Source: Mariniblastus sp.
GTDB taxonomy: Bacteria; Planctomycetota; Planctomycetia; Pirellulales; Pirellulaceae
DNA length: 35,206 bases
Assembly (NCBI GenBank): GCA_011523945.1
Contig: WTFU01000060.1
Span: 1 to 35,206 of the forward strand
Direction: 5' to 3'
Of the stretch, positions 8,643-17,934 are shown piece by piece (within the stretch, counting starts at the first letter, position 1; each line of letters starts with the position of its first letter). Made by a program: the position numbers and the translations under genes. The notes beneath the pieces were generated by a model. The model searched no databases. It had not been told where the DNA came from and saw nothing but the letters and a program-made list of their open reading frames with translations.

Positions 8643-9146
8643 TCACGAGAACGACACAAAAAACGTAGAGACAATTTTCATCAATACCTGAATACTACAA
8701 TTCACGTGGCCTAACTCAAAACCACACGACGGTTCGGATTTGTTTCTGACAGAAAAATCCTATCTGGTTTAGTTTTTCAGATGGAAACGGCACAACTCAC
8801 GAACTTAAACGGTCATTCCAAACAGAAACCGATCCACGAACACAGTAAAGTCAATCTACATCTGGTAAGTTCAAAGTAATTCGGCAACCATGACTACCGA
8901 AAAACTAAACAAAGAACGTCGCCCAAAAAACCACTACTCAAAGCCAAGTCAAACACGGGAGAATTTTAGAAGTTAGTTCAACCGAATTTAATTCAATCGA
9001 ACTTGTTTAGACTCTCCTGACATCATTTACTCCTTCACACCCCCTCGGCCAAGCACAACCGATTCCGAATGTGAACAAAAATGTGGATGGCAAACTAACT
9101 TTAAAATATATTTAGCAATCATTTTTTCTTAAGTGGATCTGCAAGC
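8643..9146. other. Gene-free 504-nt stretch between divergent genes
   Basis: No convincing gene is seen. It must hold the promoters of the minus-strand membrane protein and of the plus-strand sulfatase block. A 13-nt palindrome TTTCTGACAGAAA lies at 8743-8755. An AT-rich patch TTTAAAATATATTTAG near 9101-9116 could include a -10 element for the sulfatase gene, but I cannot place a matching -35. Near 8975-9000 there is an imperfect direct repeat (TTCAACCGAA and TTCAATCGAA). Confidence 0.45.
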
Positions 9147-10985
9147 ATGAATTCTCACCGCAAACTGCCAGCCATCTTCTATTTACTGAGCTTAGTTTTT
9201 CTTACCGGCATTTCACCAATCTTTGCAGACCAGCCTAATATTGTCATTGTCATGACCGACGACCAGGGTTTTCCGGAAATCTCTGCCCACGGAAACCCAA
9301 TCCTCCAGACACCCAACCTCGACGGCTTACATCGTATGAGCCTTAGGCTCAACGACTTCCATGTTGCTCCAATGTGTGCTCCGACGCGGGGTCAACTCTT
9401 GACAGGGTTAGACGCCGCCCGCAATGGATGTATCAATGTCAGTAGTGGTCGTGGACTGTTACGTTCTGAAGTTCCCACAATCGCCAACATCTTTAAATCG
9501 TGCGGCTACACCACCGGGGTATTTGGAAAATGGCACCTCGGTGCAAATTATCCCTATCGCCCGGAGGATCGAGGATTTGATCGAACCGTTTGGTTCCCTT
9601 CTTCCCACATAGGCTCAGTCCCCGACGCGTGGGGGAATGACTACTTCGACGACACCTATGTTAGTAATGGAAAACCAACTCACTTTCATGGTTACTGCAC
9701 CGATGTTTTTTTTGATGAAGCAATTGCGTTTATGAAAAATTCAGCCAAATCAAAAACACCATTTTTATCTTATATCGCAACCAACACCCCTCACGGACCG
9801 CTCACCCCAAAAGCTAATGATCTTGCCGCTCTTCAAGCAGTTCTCGCGCGCCCTGAATTTAAAAACATGAAACCAAAATTAAAAGAACAGCTCGCCAGAT
9901 ATCTTGGAATGGTTCGAAACATTGATACAAATATGGGGCGTCTTCTCAAATTTCTTGCCGAGGAAAAATTGCGGGAAAATACAATCGTCATCTTCCTGAC
10001 CGACAACGGAAGTACCCATGGCCCCCGTTATTTCAACGCAGGAATGCGCGGCGGTAAGACACAGCTGTGGGACGGTGGACATCGAGTCCCTTGCTTTATT
10101 AGCTGGCCAAATGGCAACCTCTCATCCAGCAGAGACATCAATGGCCTGACTCAAGTTCAGGATCTGCTGCCAACGCTTATTGAACTTTGCAACATTCAAA
10201 CAACCGCTAAATTTAGCGGGATTAGCTTGGCACCGGTTCTTCGCGGAGAATCCACTGTTCCTACCGACCGCATGCTCATTATCAATTACTCACGCATGCC
10301 TAATTTCGTCAACTACCCCACTCCATTCGCGCAGTCAATCATGCGTCGCGACCATGCGGCAGTTCTTTGGAAAACATGGCGATTGCTAGAAGACCGCGAG
10401 CTCTACAATCTTGAAACAGACCCCCTGCAAAAGACAAATCTGTTCGAAACGCACCCTGAGGTCGTCAAAAAAATGCGAAAGGAATTATATGATTGGTGGG
10501 ATGTAGTTGGGCCGAAGGCAAACGAACCGCAACGAATCATTATCGGTAGCGAACATGAAAATCCTACGAGACTAACCGCTTGTGACTGGCTCGACGTATT
10601 CGTAGATCAGCAGCGCCAAGTTAGATTGGGCCAACAGAAATCAGGATATTGGCTGCTAGAAGTTGCCAGAGATGGTGATTACGAATTCCAACTCCGCCGC
10701 TGGCCCAAAGACGCAGACACACCCATCAATGAAGCTGTGCCCAACGGAACTGGCAAAGCACTTCCCATCAATTCGGCAAGTTTTTATTTAAGCAACTATC
10801 AGCATCTAAAAATTTCTGAAAAGCGAAGCTACGGTTTTGAAGGACTAACTCAACCGGTCAAATCGGGGGACAAAGCAATCGTGTTCAATGCTAAATTAAA
10901 AAAAGGACCTATTGCATTACACACTTGGTTCCGCGGTGAAGATACAATATTAAGCGCCTACTACGTTTACGTTCGTCGCAAGTAG
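9147..10985 (+). CDS. Secreted arylsulfatase with C-terminal beta-rich extension
   Basis: Predicted exported sulfatase of 612 residues, longer than the usual 450-500. The signal peptide is residues 1-27 (basic start, core FYLLSLVFLTGI, cleavage near IFA-DQP). The sulfatase fold runs to about residue 465. The modification motif is CAPTR at Cys77, followed by LLTGLDAARNG. Metal and active-site segments are MTDDQGFPE, GKWHLGANYP, and LTDNGSTHGP with RGGKTQLWDGG. Residues about 470-612 form an added domain with WLDVFVDQQRQVRLG, GYWLLEVARDGDYEFQLRRW and GPIALHTWF. It looks like a beta-sandwich and is a common tail in planctomycete arylsulfatases, possibly for glycan binding (inference). GGA about 9 nt upstream supports the ATG. 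It leads a four-gene run with only 27 nt to the next gene. Confidence 0.95.
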   Translation: MNSHRKLPAIFYLLSLVFLTGISPIFADQPNIVIVMTDDQGFPEISAHGNPILQTPNLDGLHRMSLRLNDFHVAPMCAPTRGQLLTGLDAARNGCINVSSGRGLLRSEVPTIANIFKSCGYTTGVFGKWHLGANYPYRPEDRGFDRTVWFPSSHIGSVPDAWGNDYFDDTYVSNGKPTHFHGYCTDVFFDEAIAFMKNSAKSKTPFLSYIATNTPHGPLTPKANDLAALQAVLARPEFKNMKPKLKEQLARYLGMVRNIDTNMGRLLKFLAEEKLRENTIVIFLTDNGSTHGPRYFNAGMRGGKTQLWDGGHRVPCFISWPNGNLSSSRDINGLTQVQDLLPTLIELCNIQTTAKFSGISLAPVLRGESTVPTDRMLIINYSRMPNFVNYPTPFAQSIMRRDHAAVLWKTWRLLEDRELYNLETDPLQKTNLFETHPEVVKKMRKELYDWWDVVGPKANEPQRIIIGSEHENPTRLTACDWLDVFVDQQRQVRLGQQKSGYWLLEVARDGDYEFQLRRWPKDADTPINEAVPNGTGKALPINSASFYLSNYQHLKISEKRSYGFEGLTQPVKSGDKAIVFNAKLKKGPIALHTWFRGEDTILSAYYVYVRRK

Positions 10986-11012
10986 AAACTCCAGAACAGC
11001 AGGGTAAAACCT

Positions 11013-14000
11013 ATGCCTATTAATACAAACCTGGTTTCGCTACTGGTTGCGATTACCGCAATCTTGACAACCACACTTCAGGCTGACGATCGTCCCAACA
11101 TTTTACTTTGCATCTCCGACGATCAGAGCTATGCACATACAGGGGCCAATGGCGATCCGCTGGTACAGACACCGGCTTTTGACCGAATTGCCCGGGAAGG
11201 CCTCAGATTCACCCATGCCTTTTGCGACGCACCCACATGCGGGCCGTCGAGATCGGCAATCCTCACGGGCCAACACATTTGGCGATTGGAAGAAGCAGGC
11301 AATATTCACAGCACGCTGCCTGCAAAATTTTCAACCTATACAGAACTCCTAAAAAAAGCAGGTTACGCCACGGGCCATACAGGAAAAGGCTGGGGGCCCG
11401 GTCGGCTTAAACCGGGAGGTCGGACGGTGAATCCGGCGGGTGAAACGTTCAATCAAAAAAACCGCAAACCCGCCTTTCGACAGATTCGCTCGACCGATTA
11501 TGCCGCAAATTTTGAAGATTTCCTCAATCAAAAAGATACCGACCAACCGTTCTGTTTCTGGCTCGGCACCTCGGAGCCACACCGTGGATTTCAACCCGGA
11601 GTGGGCCAGCTGACAGGCAAGGATCCAGCCAAGGTTGTCGTACCCCAAATATTCCCCGACAACGATATCGTAAGAAACGATATTCTGGATTATCTCGTCG
11701 AAGTCGAATACTTCGACAGCGTCGTGGGGGCCGCCATCAAACTTCTCGAAGCTCGAGGCGATCTGGACAACACTTTGATCGTTGTGACCAGCGACCACGG
11801 AATGCCCTTCCCGCGCGCGAAAGCCAGCCTCTATGACGCGGGAACGAGAGTACCGCTCGCCATTCGATGGCCGTCTGGCATCGCACGCCCCGGACGAGTC
11901 GTTGAGTCTTTCGTCAATCTCAGCGATCTAGCTCCAACATTTCTAGAAATAGCCGGACTTAAACCAGCAGATTCCATGACTGGCAAGAGCCTTGCCTCAA
12001 CCTTCAAAAACCCTTCAGCCACGGGTCGAGACGCAGCATTTTTTGCAATGGAACGCCACGATGGCTGCCGTGAAGGAGGCAAAGGATTCCCGTGCCGCGC
12101 AATTCGCACGGACGACTACCTCTACATCCACAATTTCAAGCCGAACCGTTGGCCATCAGGTTCGCCCGATCCCAACGTTTGTGCCCGTGCCATTCCTTTT
12201 GGCGAAATAGACAGTTCCCCAACCAAAACCATCATGATGCAGCAGAGCGATTCGGCTGAAGTCACTCGATTAGCTCAACTGGCGTTCGGCATGCGACCTG
12301 CCGAAGAACTTTATGATTTAACCAATGACCCTCACCAGTTAGTCAACCTTGCGACAGCTGACCAAAGCCACATAGCTCAAATACCGCTTCGAAAGAGGTT
12401 ATTCGACTACTTGAAAAAAACTGAAGATCCACGCATGACTGGCGGTTCTGTCGACTGGGATTTTTACCCGTACTACGGAGTGGTTCACACTGAGGGATGG
12501 AGTGTCGATAAAAAGAAATCTAACTCAGCAAGTTCTCCACCGAATATTGTTTTCTTTCTGGTCGATGATTTGGGCTGGTCTGACGTCGGTTGCTACGGAA
12601 GCAATTACCATGAGACGCCGAACATTGACCGCCTCTCTAGCGAAGGTGTCCGATTTACGGATGCCTATGCAGCGTGCCATGTTTGCTCACCGACTCGAGC
12701 GAGTATTCTTACTGGCAAGTATCCGGCTACTTTAAATTTAACTGACTGGCTAAAGGGCCGTCGCGATTTTCCTTTTCAGAAATTGTTGAACGCTGAAATC
12801 AACCAGCAGTTACCCAAACAGGAAGTCACCATCGCCGAAGCACTCAAAGAGAATGGATACGCGACGGCGATCTTTGGAAAATGGCATCTTGGGAGCGCCC
12901 CTACCACTCCGCTGGAACATGGGTTTGACATACACGTCCCCAATGTTCCCTCGAATTGGCGAACCTTCCACGGACCATTTGGTATGAAAAACCTGAAAAG
13001 TAAAAAAGGAGATTATTTAACGGACCGACTCACGGATGAGGCAATCGAGTGGATTGAGAACAAGAAGGATGAGCCGTTCTTTCTCTACATGTCACACTTC
13101 GCGGTGCATGATCCGATTCAAGGACGTCGTGATCTCGTTGAAAAGTATTCGAAAAAACGAGAACAAATGCCTGCAACAAACTCTGCTGACTTTATTCTCG
13201 AAGGCAATCCGGACGATCCTGACAATCCAACGCGAAATGAGCTCAACGCATTAATTCAGACTCGTGAATTCGCCCGCCACAAAGTACTTCCCCGTGGCAC
13301 CATTAAAATCAAGCAAAAGCAAGACAACCCGGAATTCGCAGCTATGGTTGAAGGCGTCGATCAAAGCCTCGGGCGGATCACCGCGAAATTAAAACAACTT
13401 GGACTTGATGAAAATACGATTGTGATTTTCTTTTCTGACAATGGCGGCATGGCTGCGATGAATGTCGGCAATCCGAAACGGATTGTAGCGGAGCAAAATA
13501 TCAATAAAGCATACTCGACATCTTGCCTTCCGCTCCGAGGCGCAAAAGGTTGGTTATACGAAGGCGGAATACGCGTTCCACTAATCGTCAAATGGCCCGG
13601 CAAAGGCCAGACGAACACTGTTTGCTCCACGCCAGTAAGCAGCATTGATTTCTTTCCCACTATCATGAGCATGGTCGGGTTAGAAGAATCGATCGGCGAG
13701 GATAAAGAAGGGGTTAACATTTCGCCCCTGCTCCTTGGAGACCCCATCAAAACTCGGTCCATTTATTGGCATTTTCCTCACTACAGCAATCACGGAATGC
13801 ACAGCCCTGGAGGTGCAATCCGATCGGGCAGGTATAAGCTGTTAGAGTATTTTGAAAACGGCACCGTGCAGTTGTTTGACCTCGAAAATGATCTGGGCGA
13901 GCAGAAGGATCTCTCCAAAACGAACCCGGAGAAATCCGAAGAATTGCGAAAAGAATTAGAAGACTGGCGAAAAAAGGTACGCGCAAAGATGATGAAACCG

Positions 14001-14060
14001 AATCCAACCTTTAACCCTGATTTGAAAGCTGAAAACTATTACCTGGACTCAAACCACTGA
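11013..14060 (+). CDS. Double-domain sulfatase (N-sulfoglucosamine sulfohydrolase-like + arylsulfatase)
   Basis: One continuous 1015-residue frame contains two whole sulfatases. After a signal peptide (about residues 1-24, ending LQADD), domain 1 covers about 25-489. It has motif CGPSR at Cys76, SDDQSYAHTGANG, and SDHGMPFPRAKASLYDAG, resembling heparan N-sulfatase (SGSH-like) members. It has GKGWGPG where most sulfatases have GKWH. A linker of about 19 residues rich in Lys and Ser (DKKKSNSASS) follows. Domain 2 covers 509-1015, with CSPTR at Cys558, VDDLGW, GKWHLGSA and SDNGG, and is a close paralogue of the sulfatase at 1497-2993. No second signal peptide is visible. Each domain keeps its formylglycine motif, so both could be active on one exported chain. 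It sits 27 nt after the preceding sulfatase. A fusion of two once-adjacent genes is the simplest explanation. Confidence 0.93.
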   Translation: MPINTNLVSLLVAITAILTTTLQADDRPNILLCISDDQSYAHTGANGDPLVQTPAFDRIAREGLRFTHAFCDAPTCGPSRSAILTGQHIWRLEEAGNIHSTLPAKFSTYTELLKKAGYATGHTGKGWGPGRLKPGGRTVNPAGETFNQKNRKPAFRQIRSTDYAANFEDFLNQKDTDQPFCFWLGTSEPHRGFQPGVGQLTGKDPAKVVVPQIFPDNDIVRNDILDYLVEVEYFDSVVGAAIKLLEARGDLDNTLIVVTSDHGMPFPRAKASLYDAGTRVPLAIRWPSGIARPGRVVESFVNLSDLAPTFLEIAGLKPADSMTGKSLASTFKNPSATGRDAAFFAMERHDGCREGGKGFPCRAIRTDDYLYIHNFKPNRWPSGSPDPNVCARAIPFGEIDSSPTKTIMMQQSDSAEVTRLAQLAFGMRPAEELYDLTNDPHQLVNLATADQSHIAQIPLRKRLFDYLKKTEDPRMTGGSVDWDFYPYYGVVHTEGWSVDKKKSNSASSPPNIVFFLVDDLGWSDVGCYGSNYHETPNIDRLSSEGVRFTDAYAACHVCSPTRASILTGKYPATLNLTDWLKGRRDFPFQKLLNAEINQQLPKQEVTIAEALKENGYATAIFGKWHLGSAPTTPLEHGFDIHVPNVPSNWRTFHGPFGMKNLKSKKGDYLTDRLTDEAIEWIENKKDEPFFLYMSHFAVHDPIQGRRDLVEKYSKKREQMPATNSADFILEGNPDDPDNPTRNELNALIQTREFARHKVLPRGTIKIKQKQDNPEFAAMVEGVDQSLGRITAKLKQLGLDENTIVIFFSDNGGMAAMNVGNPKRIVAEQNINKAYSTSCLPLRGAKGWLYEGGIRVPLIVKWPGKGQTNTVCSTPVSSIDFFPTIMSMVGLEESIGEDKEGVNISPLLLGDPIKTRSIYWHFPHYSNHGMHSPGGAIRSGRYKLLEYFENGTVQLFDLENDLGEQKDLSKTNPEKSEELRKELEDWRKKVRAKMMKPNPTFNPDLKAENYYLDSNH

Positions 14061-14172
14061 CTTTCTAAAAATTCAAATAACCTAAGGTCTTCATCCATCT
14101 AGTTACTATTCAAACAACGTGTCTAATCAAGATGAAAGCCTCGCTTGCTCTTTGATTAATTGGATTCCTACT

Positions 14173-15420
14173 ATGATCAATCGACGTCATTTTTTACGAG
14201 GAACCGGAGTAACCCTTGCTTTGCCATTTCTCGCAAGCCAAAAATTACCCGGCTTTGCCTCCTCTCGCTCGGCTAAACCGCAAACGCGAAGAATCGTATG
14301 CATTGGCAATCATCTTGGTTTTTGGCCAGGTGGATTTTTTCCGGAGGGAGAGGGAGTTAATTCCCAACTTGGCGCCACTCTCAATCCCATCAGAAACCAG
14401 AGGAATGACTTTACTGTCTTTTCGAACTTGGATCACGGCACGAGCGGCGGGCACAAAGCGGTGCACACGTTTTTGAGCGGAATTCGCAAAGAAGAGGCGG
14501 CTGGTTTTCCTGAGAAAAATAGAACGCTGGATCAAGCGGCTGCTGAACACTGCGGAAGTGCAACTCGATTCTCTTCCATCAACGCAGGACTAGGTGAAGG
14601 CACCAGCATGTGTTGGACAAGAACGGGAATTTGTATCCCCCCCGTCAACAACCCGGCAAAAATGTTCGATGCCCTGTTCGTTGAATCAGATGCAGCTTCC
14701 CAAAAAATCCAACGATCGAGATTACAGCATCAAAAAAGTGTCTTAGATGCTGTTAACGATTCAGCTCGGCGAATTGGAAGTCGTCTTAACGCCACCGATC
14801 GCAACAAATTGGATCAATATTTGACTTCGGTTCGTGACGTGGAACGACGCGTCCAGATGTCAAACCTATGGCTCGACCGCCCCAAGCCCAAACCGCCAAT
14901 CGAACCAGTCCTCGAAAAAGAGAGAATGCATATCGAAGAAATCCCACTCTTCTATGATTTACTGACACTGGCACTGCAAACTGATTCCACACGCGTTGCC
15001 ACATTCGAAATCCCCATGGCTTTCAAAACTTCGGAGCTCAACGTTGGAAGTTACCACGGACTTTCCCACCACGGAAAAGAGGCGGGGCGACTAGAACAAT
15101 TAGCGGTGGTTGAGGCTTACCTGATGAAGCAATTTGGGTATTTCCTCAACAAACTTCGCGAATCTGAAATTCTTGACCAGACGCTCGTCATTCATGGAAG
15201 CGGAATGGGAAATGCGTCCAGCCACAGCAACAAAAACCTACCCGTGATACTTGCGGGGGGTGGCCTCCAACATAAGCAACACATCGCCTGCCCAGCCGAA
15301 GACCATAAACGGGTACCACTCTGCAACTTGTGGCTGTCGGCCTTGCAATGGTTTGGACTCGAAACCGAACGATTTAATAGAAGTAGCGGAACCTTTTCAG
15401 AATTGGAGTTTCGCACATGA
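14173..15420 (+). CDS. DUF1552 protein with Tat signal
   Basis: Protein of 415 residues matching the DUF1552 family, which is abundant in planctomycetes and usually encoded beside DUF1592-type cytochrome proteins. Its biochemical role is unknown. ATG 14173 is chosen because it opens directly on a twin-arginine signal (INRRHFLRGTGVTLALPFL); a GTG at 14119 would add 18 unremarkable residues. Typical family segments are IGNHLGFWPGGFFPE, DHGTSGGHKAVHTFLSG, YHGLSHHGK and GSGMGNASSHSNKNLP. The conserved His, Asp and Asn residues look like a metal-dependent hydrolase or alkaline-phosphatase-like relative (inference). Its stop codon overlaps the next gene's start (ATGA), which implies translational coupling. 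It follows the double sulfatase by 112 nt on the same strand, so it is probably in the same operon. Confidence 0.9.
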   Translation: MINRRHFLRGTGVTLALPFLASQKLPGFASSRSAKPQTRRIVCIGNHLGFWPGGFFPEGEGVNSQLGATLNPIRNQRNDFTVFSNLDHGTSGGHKAVHTFLSGIRKEEAAGFPEKNRTLDQAAAEHCGSATRFSSINAGLGEGTSMCWTRTGICIPPVNNPAKMFDALFVESDAASQKIQRSRLQHQKSVLDAVNDSARRIGSRLNATDRNKLDQYLTSVRDVERRVQMSNLWLDRPKPKPPIEPVLEKERMHIEEIPLFYDLLTLALQTDSTRVATFEIPMAFKTSELNVGSYHGLSHHGKEAGRLEQLAVVEAYLMKQFGYFLNKLRESEILDQTLVIHGSGMGNASSHSNKNLPVILAGGGLQHKQHIACPAEDHKRVPLCNLWLSALQWFGLETERFNRSSGTFSELEFRT

Positions 15421-17888
15421 TGCAATTCGCTTGCCTTTTACTGGCGATCGCAGTGACGTCCCTTTCTTCCTCCGCGTTTGCAAGCGACGAACGAATTCGG
15501 AAGTTTACTGAAACCTATTGCAACCAATGCCATGGCGGGACACAGCAGAAAGCTGGTCGGCGTTTTGACACGTTGCCCAAAACAATCGAGACGATTGGCG
15601 AAATAGAACGTTATCAAGAAATTCTTGACCAGCTCAACCTTCAATCCATGCCACCGGAGGGGGAACGGCGTCCCACGGCATCGGCTCAACTCGCGATGAT
15701 TGACCACCTGACGGAGCGAATTTCCGCAGCCCTCCAGAAATTAAAAAGCGAGGGGCGACACAGTGTTCTCCGCCGCATCAATGCCTGGGAATACCAACAA
15801 ACGATTGGGGATTTACTTGAATTAAACGTGGAGGCATGGAACCCAGCCGCAAATTTCCCAACCGACGAAAAAGTAAATGGCTTCGATAATAATGGGCAGC
15901 ATTTGGTAACCTCCGGGATTCTACTCGAACATTATCTAGCTGCGGCAGAAGAAGCGATCGCCCGTGCAACCCAATTTGGGAGTCGCCCGGTCACACAAAA
16001 ATTAACACAAAAGTCACCATTTTATTTTAACGACAAACAAAATAAGGATTTACCCAAATTATTTCAGGTGGATCGATTTCGATTTATTCCCGAAACACCT
16101 TACACCGACCTCTATGGCCGTCATTACCGGGGTGGGCACATTGGATTTCTCCCTACCGCACGAGGCGGTTTAAAACATAGTGGCATCTATACAATCCGCG
16201 TACGTGCCGCTGCTGTTGACCGCATCCACAACTACGGAAAAGCGCTTGGAGATTTCCGAAGCAACGACCCGCTTGTGCTTGAAATAGCTTCCGTCGATCG
16301 CAAGGGCAGCGCTGAGAGTACCGGCAACGTCTCCAAAATGATCCCGTTAAAACGCGTGGAACTGATAGACAACACACCCCAGTGGATCGAATGGACCGGC
16401 TATCTCGAAGCTGGATTTGAACCGGAGGTTCGCTTTCGAAATGGCCCGATTGCCGCAAAACGTATGGTTCGATTACTTTCAAACTTAGGCGAGGAGTACG
16501 AAGAGTTTCGGCCATTCGTCGACATGAAACCCGGTCTGGAAAAAGGGCATGGTGTCCTCAAAGCCTACCGGGGGCCCAAACTTCGAATCTGGGAAATCGA
16601 GGTGGAGGGACCAAAGGTAACCCACTGGCCACCTAGCGGTCACCAGAAACTTTATGGCAATTTGAATCTGGACCAACTCGATCGCGATTCGATCCGCCAG
16701 AGACTCCACTCATTTGCTGAAATAGCTTTCCGCCGACCTGTTTCTTCCATTGAATTAGAACCCATCCAATCACTCGTCGCATCAAAAATTGACAAAGGTC
16801 TGCCGCCACTTGCCGCAGCTCAACTCGGGTTCCAAGCTATTTTGTGCTCGCCTGGGTTTCTGTATCTCGATGAAGGGCAGGGCGAGCTCGATGATTATGC
16901 ACTCGCCTCCCGACTATCTTATTTTTTATGGTCCTCGATGCCGGATTCAGAACTTCTCCGACTAGCCGCCCAAGGAAAACTTCGCGACAAAGCTGTCTTG
17001 CGGGGACAGATCACGCGAATGATCAGCGATCCCAAATCCAATCGATTTGTCAGCCATTTTATCCGCCGTTGGCTCGAGCTCGACAACATTGGTGAAATGC
17101 CCCCGTCTGAAGAGTTCCTACCTTATTACCGTGACAATCTTAAATGGGCAATGCGTTCGGAGACAGAGACTTTTTTCCGCCACATTCTCGACAATAATCT
17201 TCCGGTAAGTGAATTCCTCTCTGCCAATTACTCCTTTCTCAATCGCGAACTTGCCGCCCATTATGGAATCAACGGAATTGAAGGTGTTCACCTACGCCGA
17301 GTTTCATTACAGGAAACCCCGCGCCGCGGTTTGATGGGGCACGGTCTATTTTTGACCGCCTCCGCTAATGGTGTTGATACCTCTCCAGTCGTTCGAGGCG
17401 TATATGTACTCGATAAAATCCTGGGCTACCAACCGCCCCCCCCACCGCCGGACGTCCCCGAAATTGAACCTGACATCCGCGGGGCTGCCACGATCCGGGA
17501 CGAACTAGCGAAACACCGGAATGTAGCAACCTGTGCTGAATGCCATCGCAAAATTGACCCCCTAGGTTTTGCACTCGAAAACTTCAACGCAATTGGTGAG
17601 TGGCGCGAACAATATGAAAACAAACTGCCAATTGATCCCTCAGGACAACTTCCCCTTGGAACTGAGTTTTACTCTTTCTCCGGCTTCCGTGATCAAATCA
17701 AGGAGAAAGACGAGCAATTCTCAAAATGCTTGACCGAAAAACTGCTTACGTATGCGATCGGGCGTGAATTAAATGCAGGAGATCGCCCAACAGTTAATAA
17801 AATTCTTGAAACGCTGCAAAATCAATCGCTCGGCTTTCAGGAATTGATCCAGCTAATTTGCGAAAGCTCAATTTTCAGAAACAACTGA
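15417..17888 (+). CDS. DUF1587/1595/1592/1588/1585 multidomain protein with c-type haem motifs
   Basis: Secreted protein of 823 residues with signal peptide 1-23 (ending SAFA-SDE). An N-terminal cytochrome-like domain carries the haem-binding motif CNQCH at residues 35-39 and a candidate Met ligand in LQSMPPEG. Next come a DUF1587-like segment (about 120-185, NAWEYQQTIGDLLEL), a beta-rich insert (about 240-420), DUF1595 (about 425-490), DUF1592 (about 491-620, YALASRLSYFLWSSMPD), DUF1588 (about 637-735) and DUF1585 (about 757-823). DUF1588 includes the Pro run GYQPPPPPPD and a second CxxCH, CAECH, at 706-710. These domains always occur together in planctomycetes and are thought to take part in extracellular or periplasmic redox chemistry; the reaction is not known. 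The start overlaps the DUF1552 stop by 4 nt. Placement behind sulfatases suggests a link to glycan breakdown (inference). Confidence 0.93.
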   Translation: MMQFACLLLAIAVTSLSSSAFASDERIRKFTETYCNQCHGGTQQKAGRRFDTLPKTIETIGEIERYQEILDQLNLQSMPPEGERRPTASAQLAMIDHLTERISAALQKLKSEGRHSVLRRINAWEYQQTIGDLLELNVEAWNPAANFPTDEKVNGFDNNGQHLVTSGILLEHYLAAAEEAIARATQFGSRPVTQKLTQKSPFYFNDKQNKDLPKLFQVDRFRFIPETPYTDLYGRHYRGGHIGFLPTARGGLKHSGIYTIRVRAAAVDRIHNYGKALGDFRSNDPLVLEIASVDRKGSAESTGNVSKMIPLKRVELIDNTPQWIEWTGYLEAGFEPEVRFRNGPIAAKRMVRLLSNLGEEYEEFRPFVDMKPGLEKGHGVLKAYRGPKLRIWEIEVEGPKVTHWPPSGHQKLYGNLNLDQLDRDSIRQRLHSFAEIAFRRPVSSIELEPIQSLVASKIDKGLPPLAAAQLGFQAILCSPGFLYLDEGQGELDDYALASRLSYFLWSSMPDSELLRLAAQGKLRDKAVLRGQITRMISDPKSNRFVSHFIRRWLELDNIGEMPPSEEFLPYYRDNLKWAMRSETETFFRHILDNNLPVSEFLSANYSFLNRELAAHYGINGIEGVHLRRVSLQETPRRGLMGHGLFLTASANGVDTSPVVRGVYVLDKILGYQPPPPPPDVPEIEPDIRGAATIRDELAKHRNVATCAECHRKIDPLGFALENFNAIGEWREQYENKLPIDPSGQLPLGTEFYSFSGFRDQIKEKDEQFSKCLTEKLLTYAIGRELNAGDRPTVNKILETLQNQSLGFQELIQLICESSIFRNN

Positions 17889-17934
17889 GGCTGCCCGAGA
17901 GCCCAGCCATTGGACTCTAAACAAACCTTGGAAC

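Noticed and set aside
17889..17910. GGCTG / CAGCC stem between the DUF1592 gene and the STN gene
   Set aside because: The stem is only 5 bp with a 10-nt loop and no T-run on either strand.
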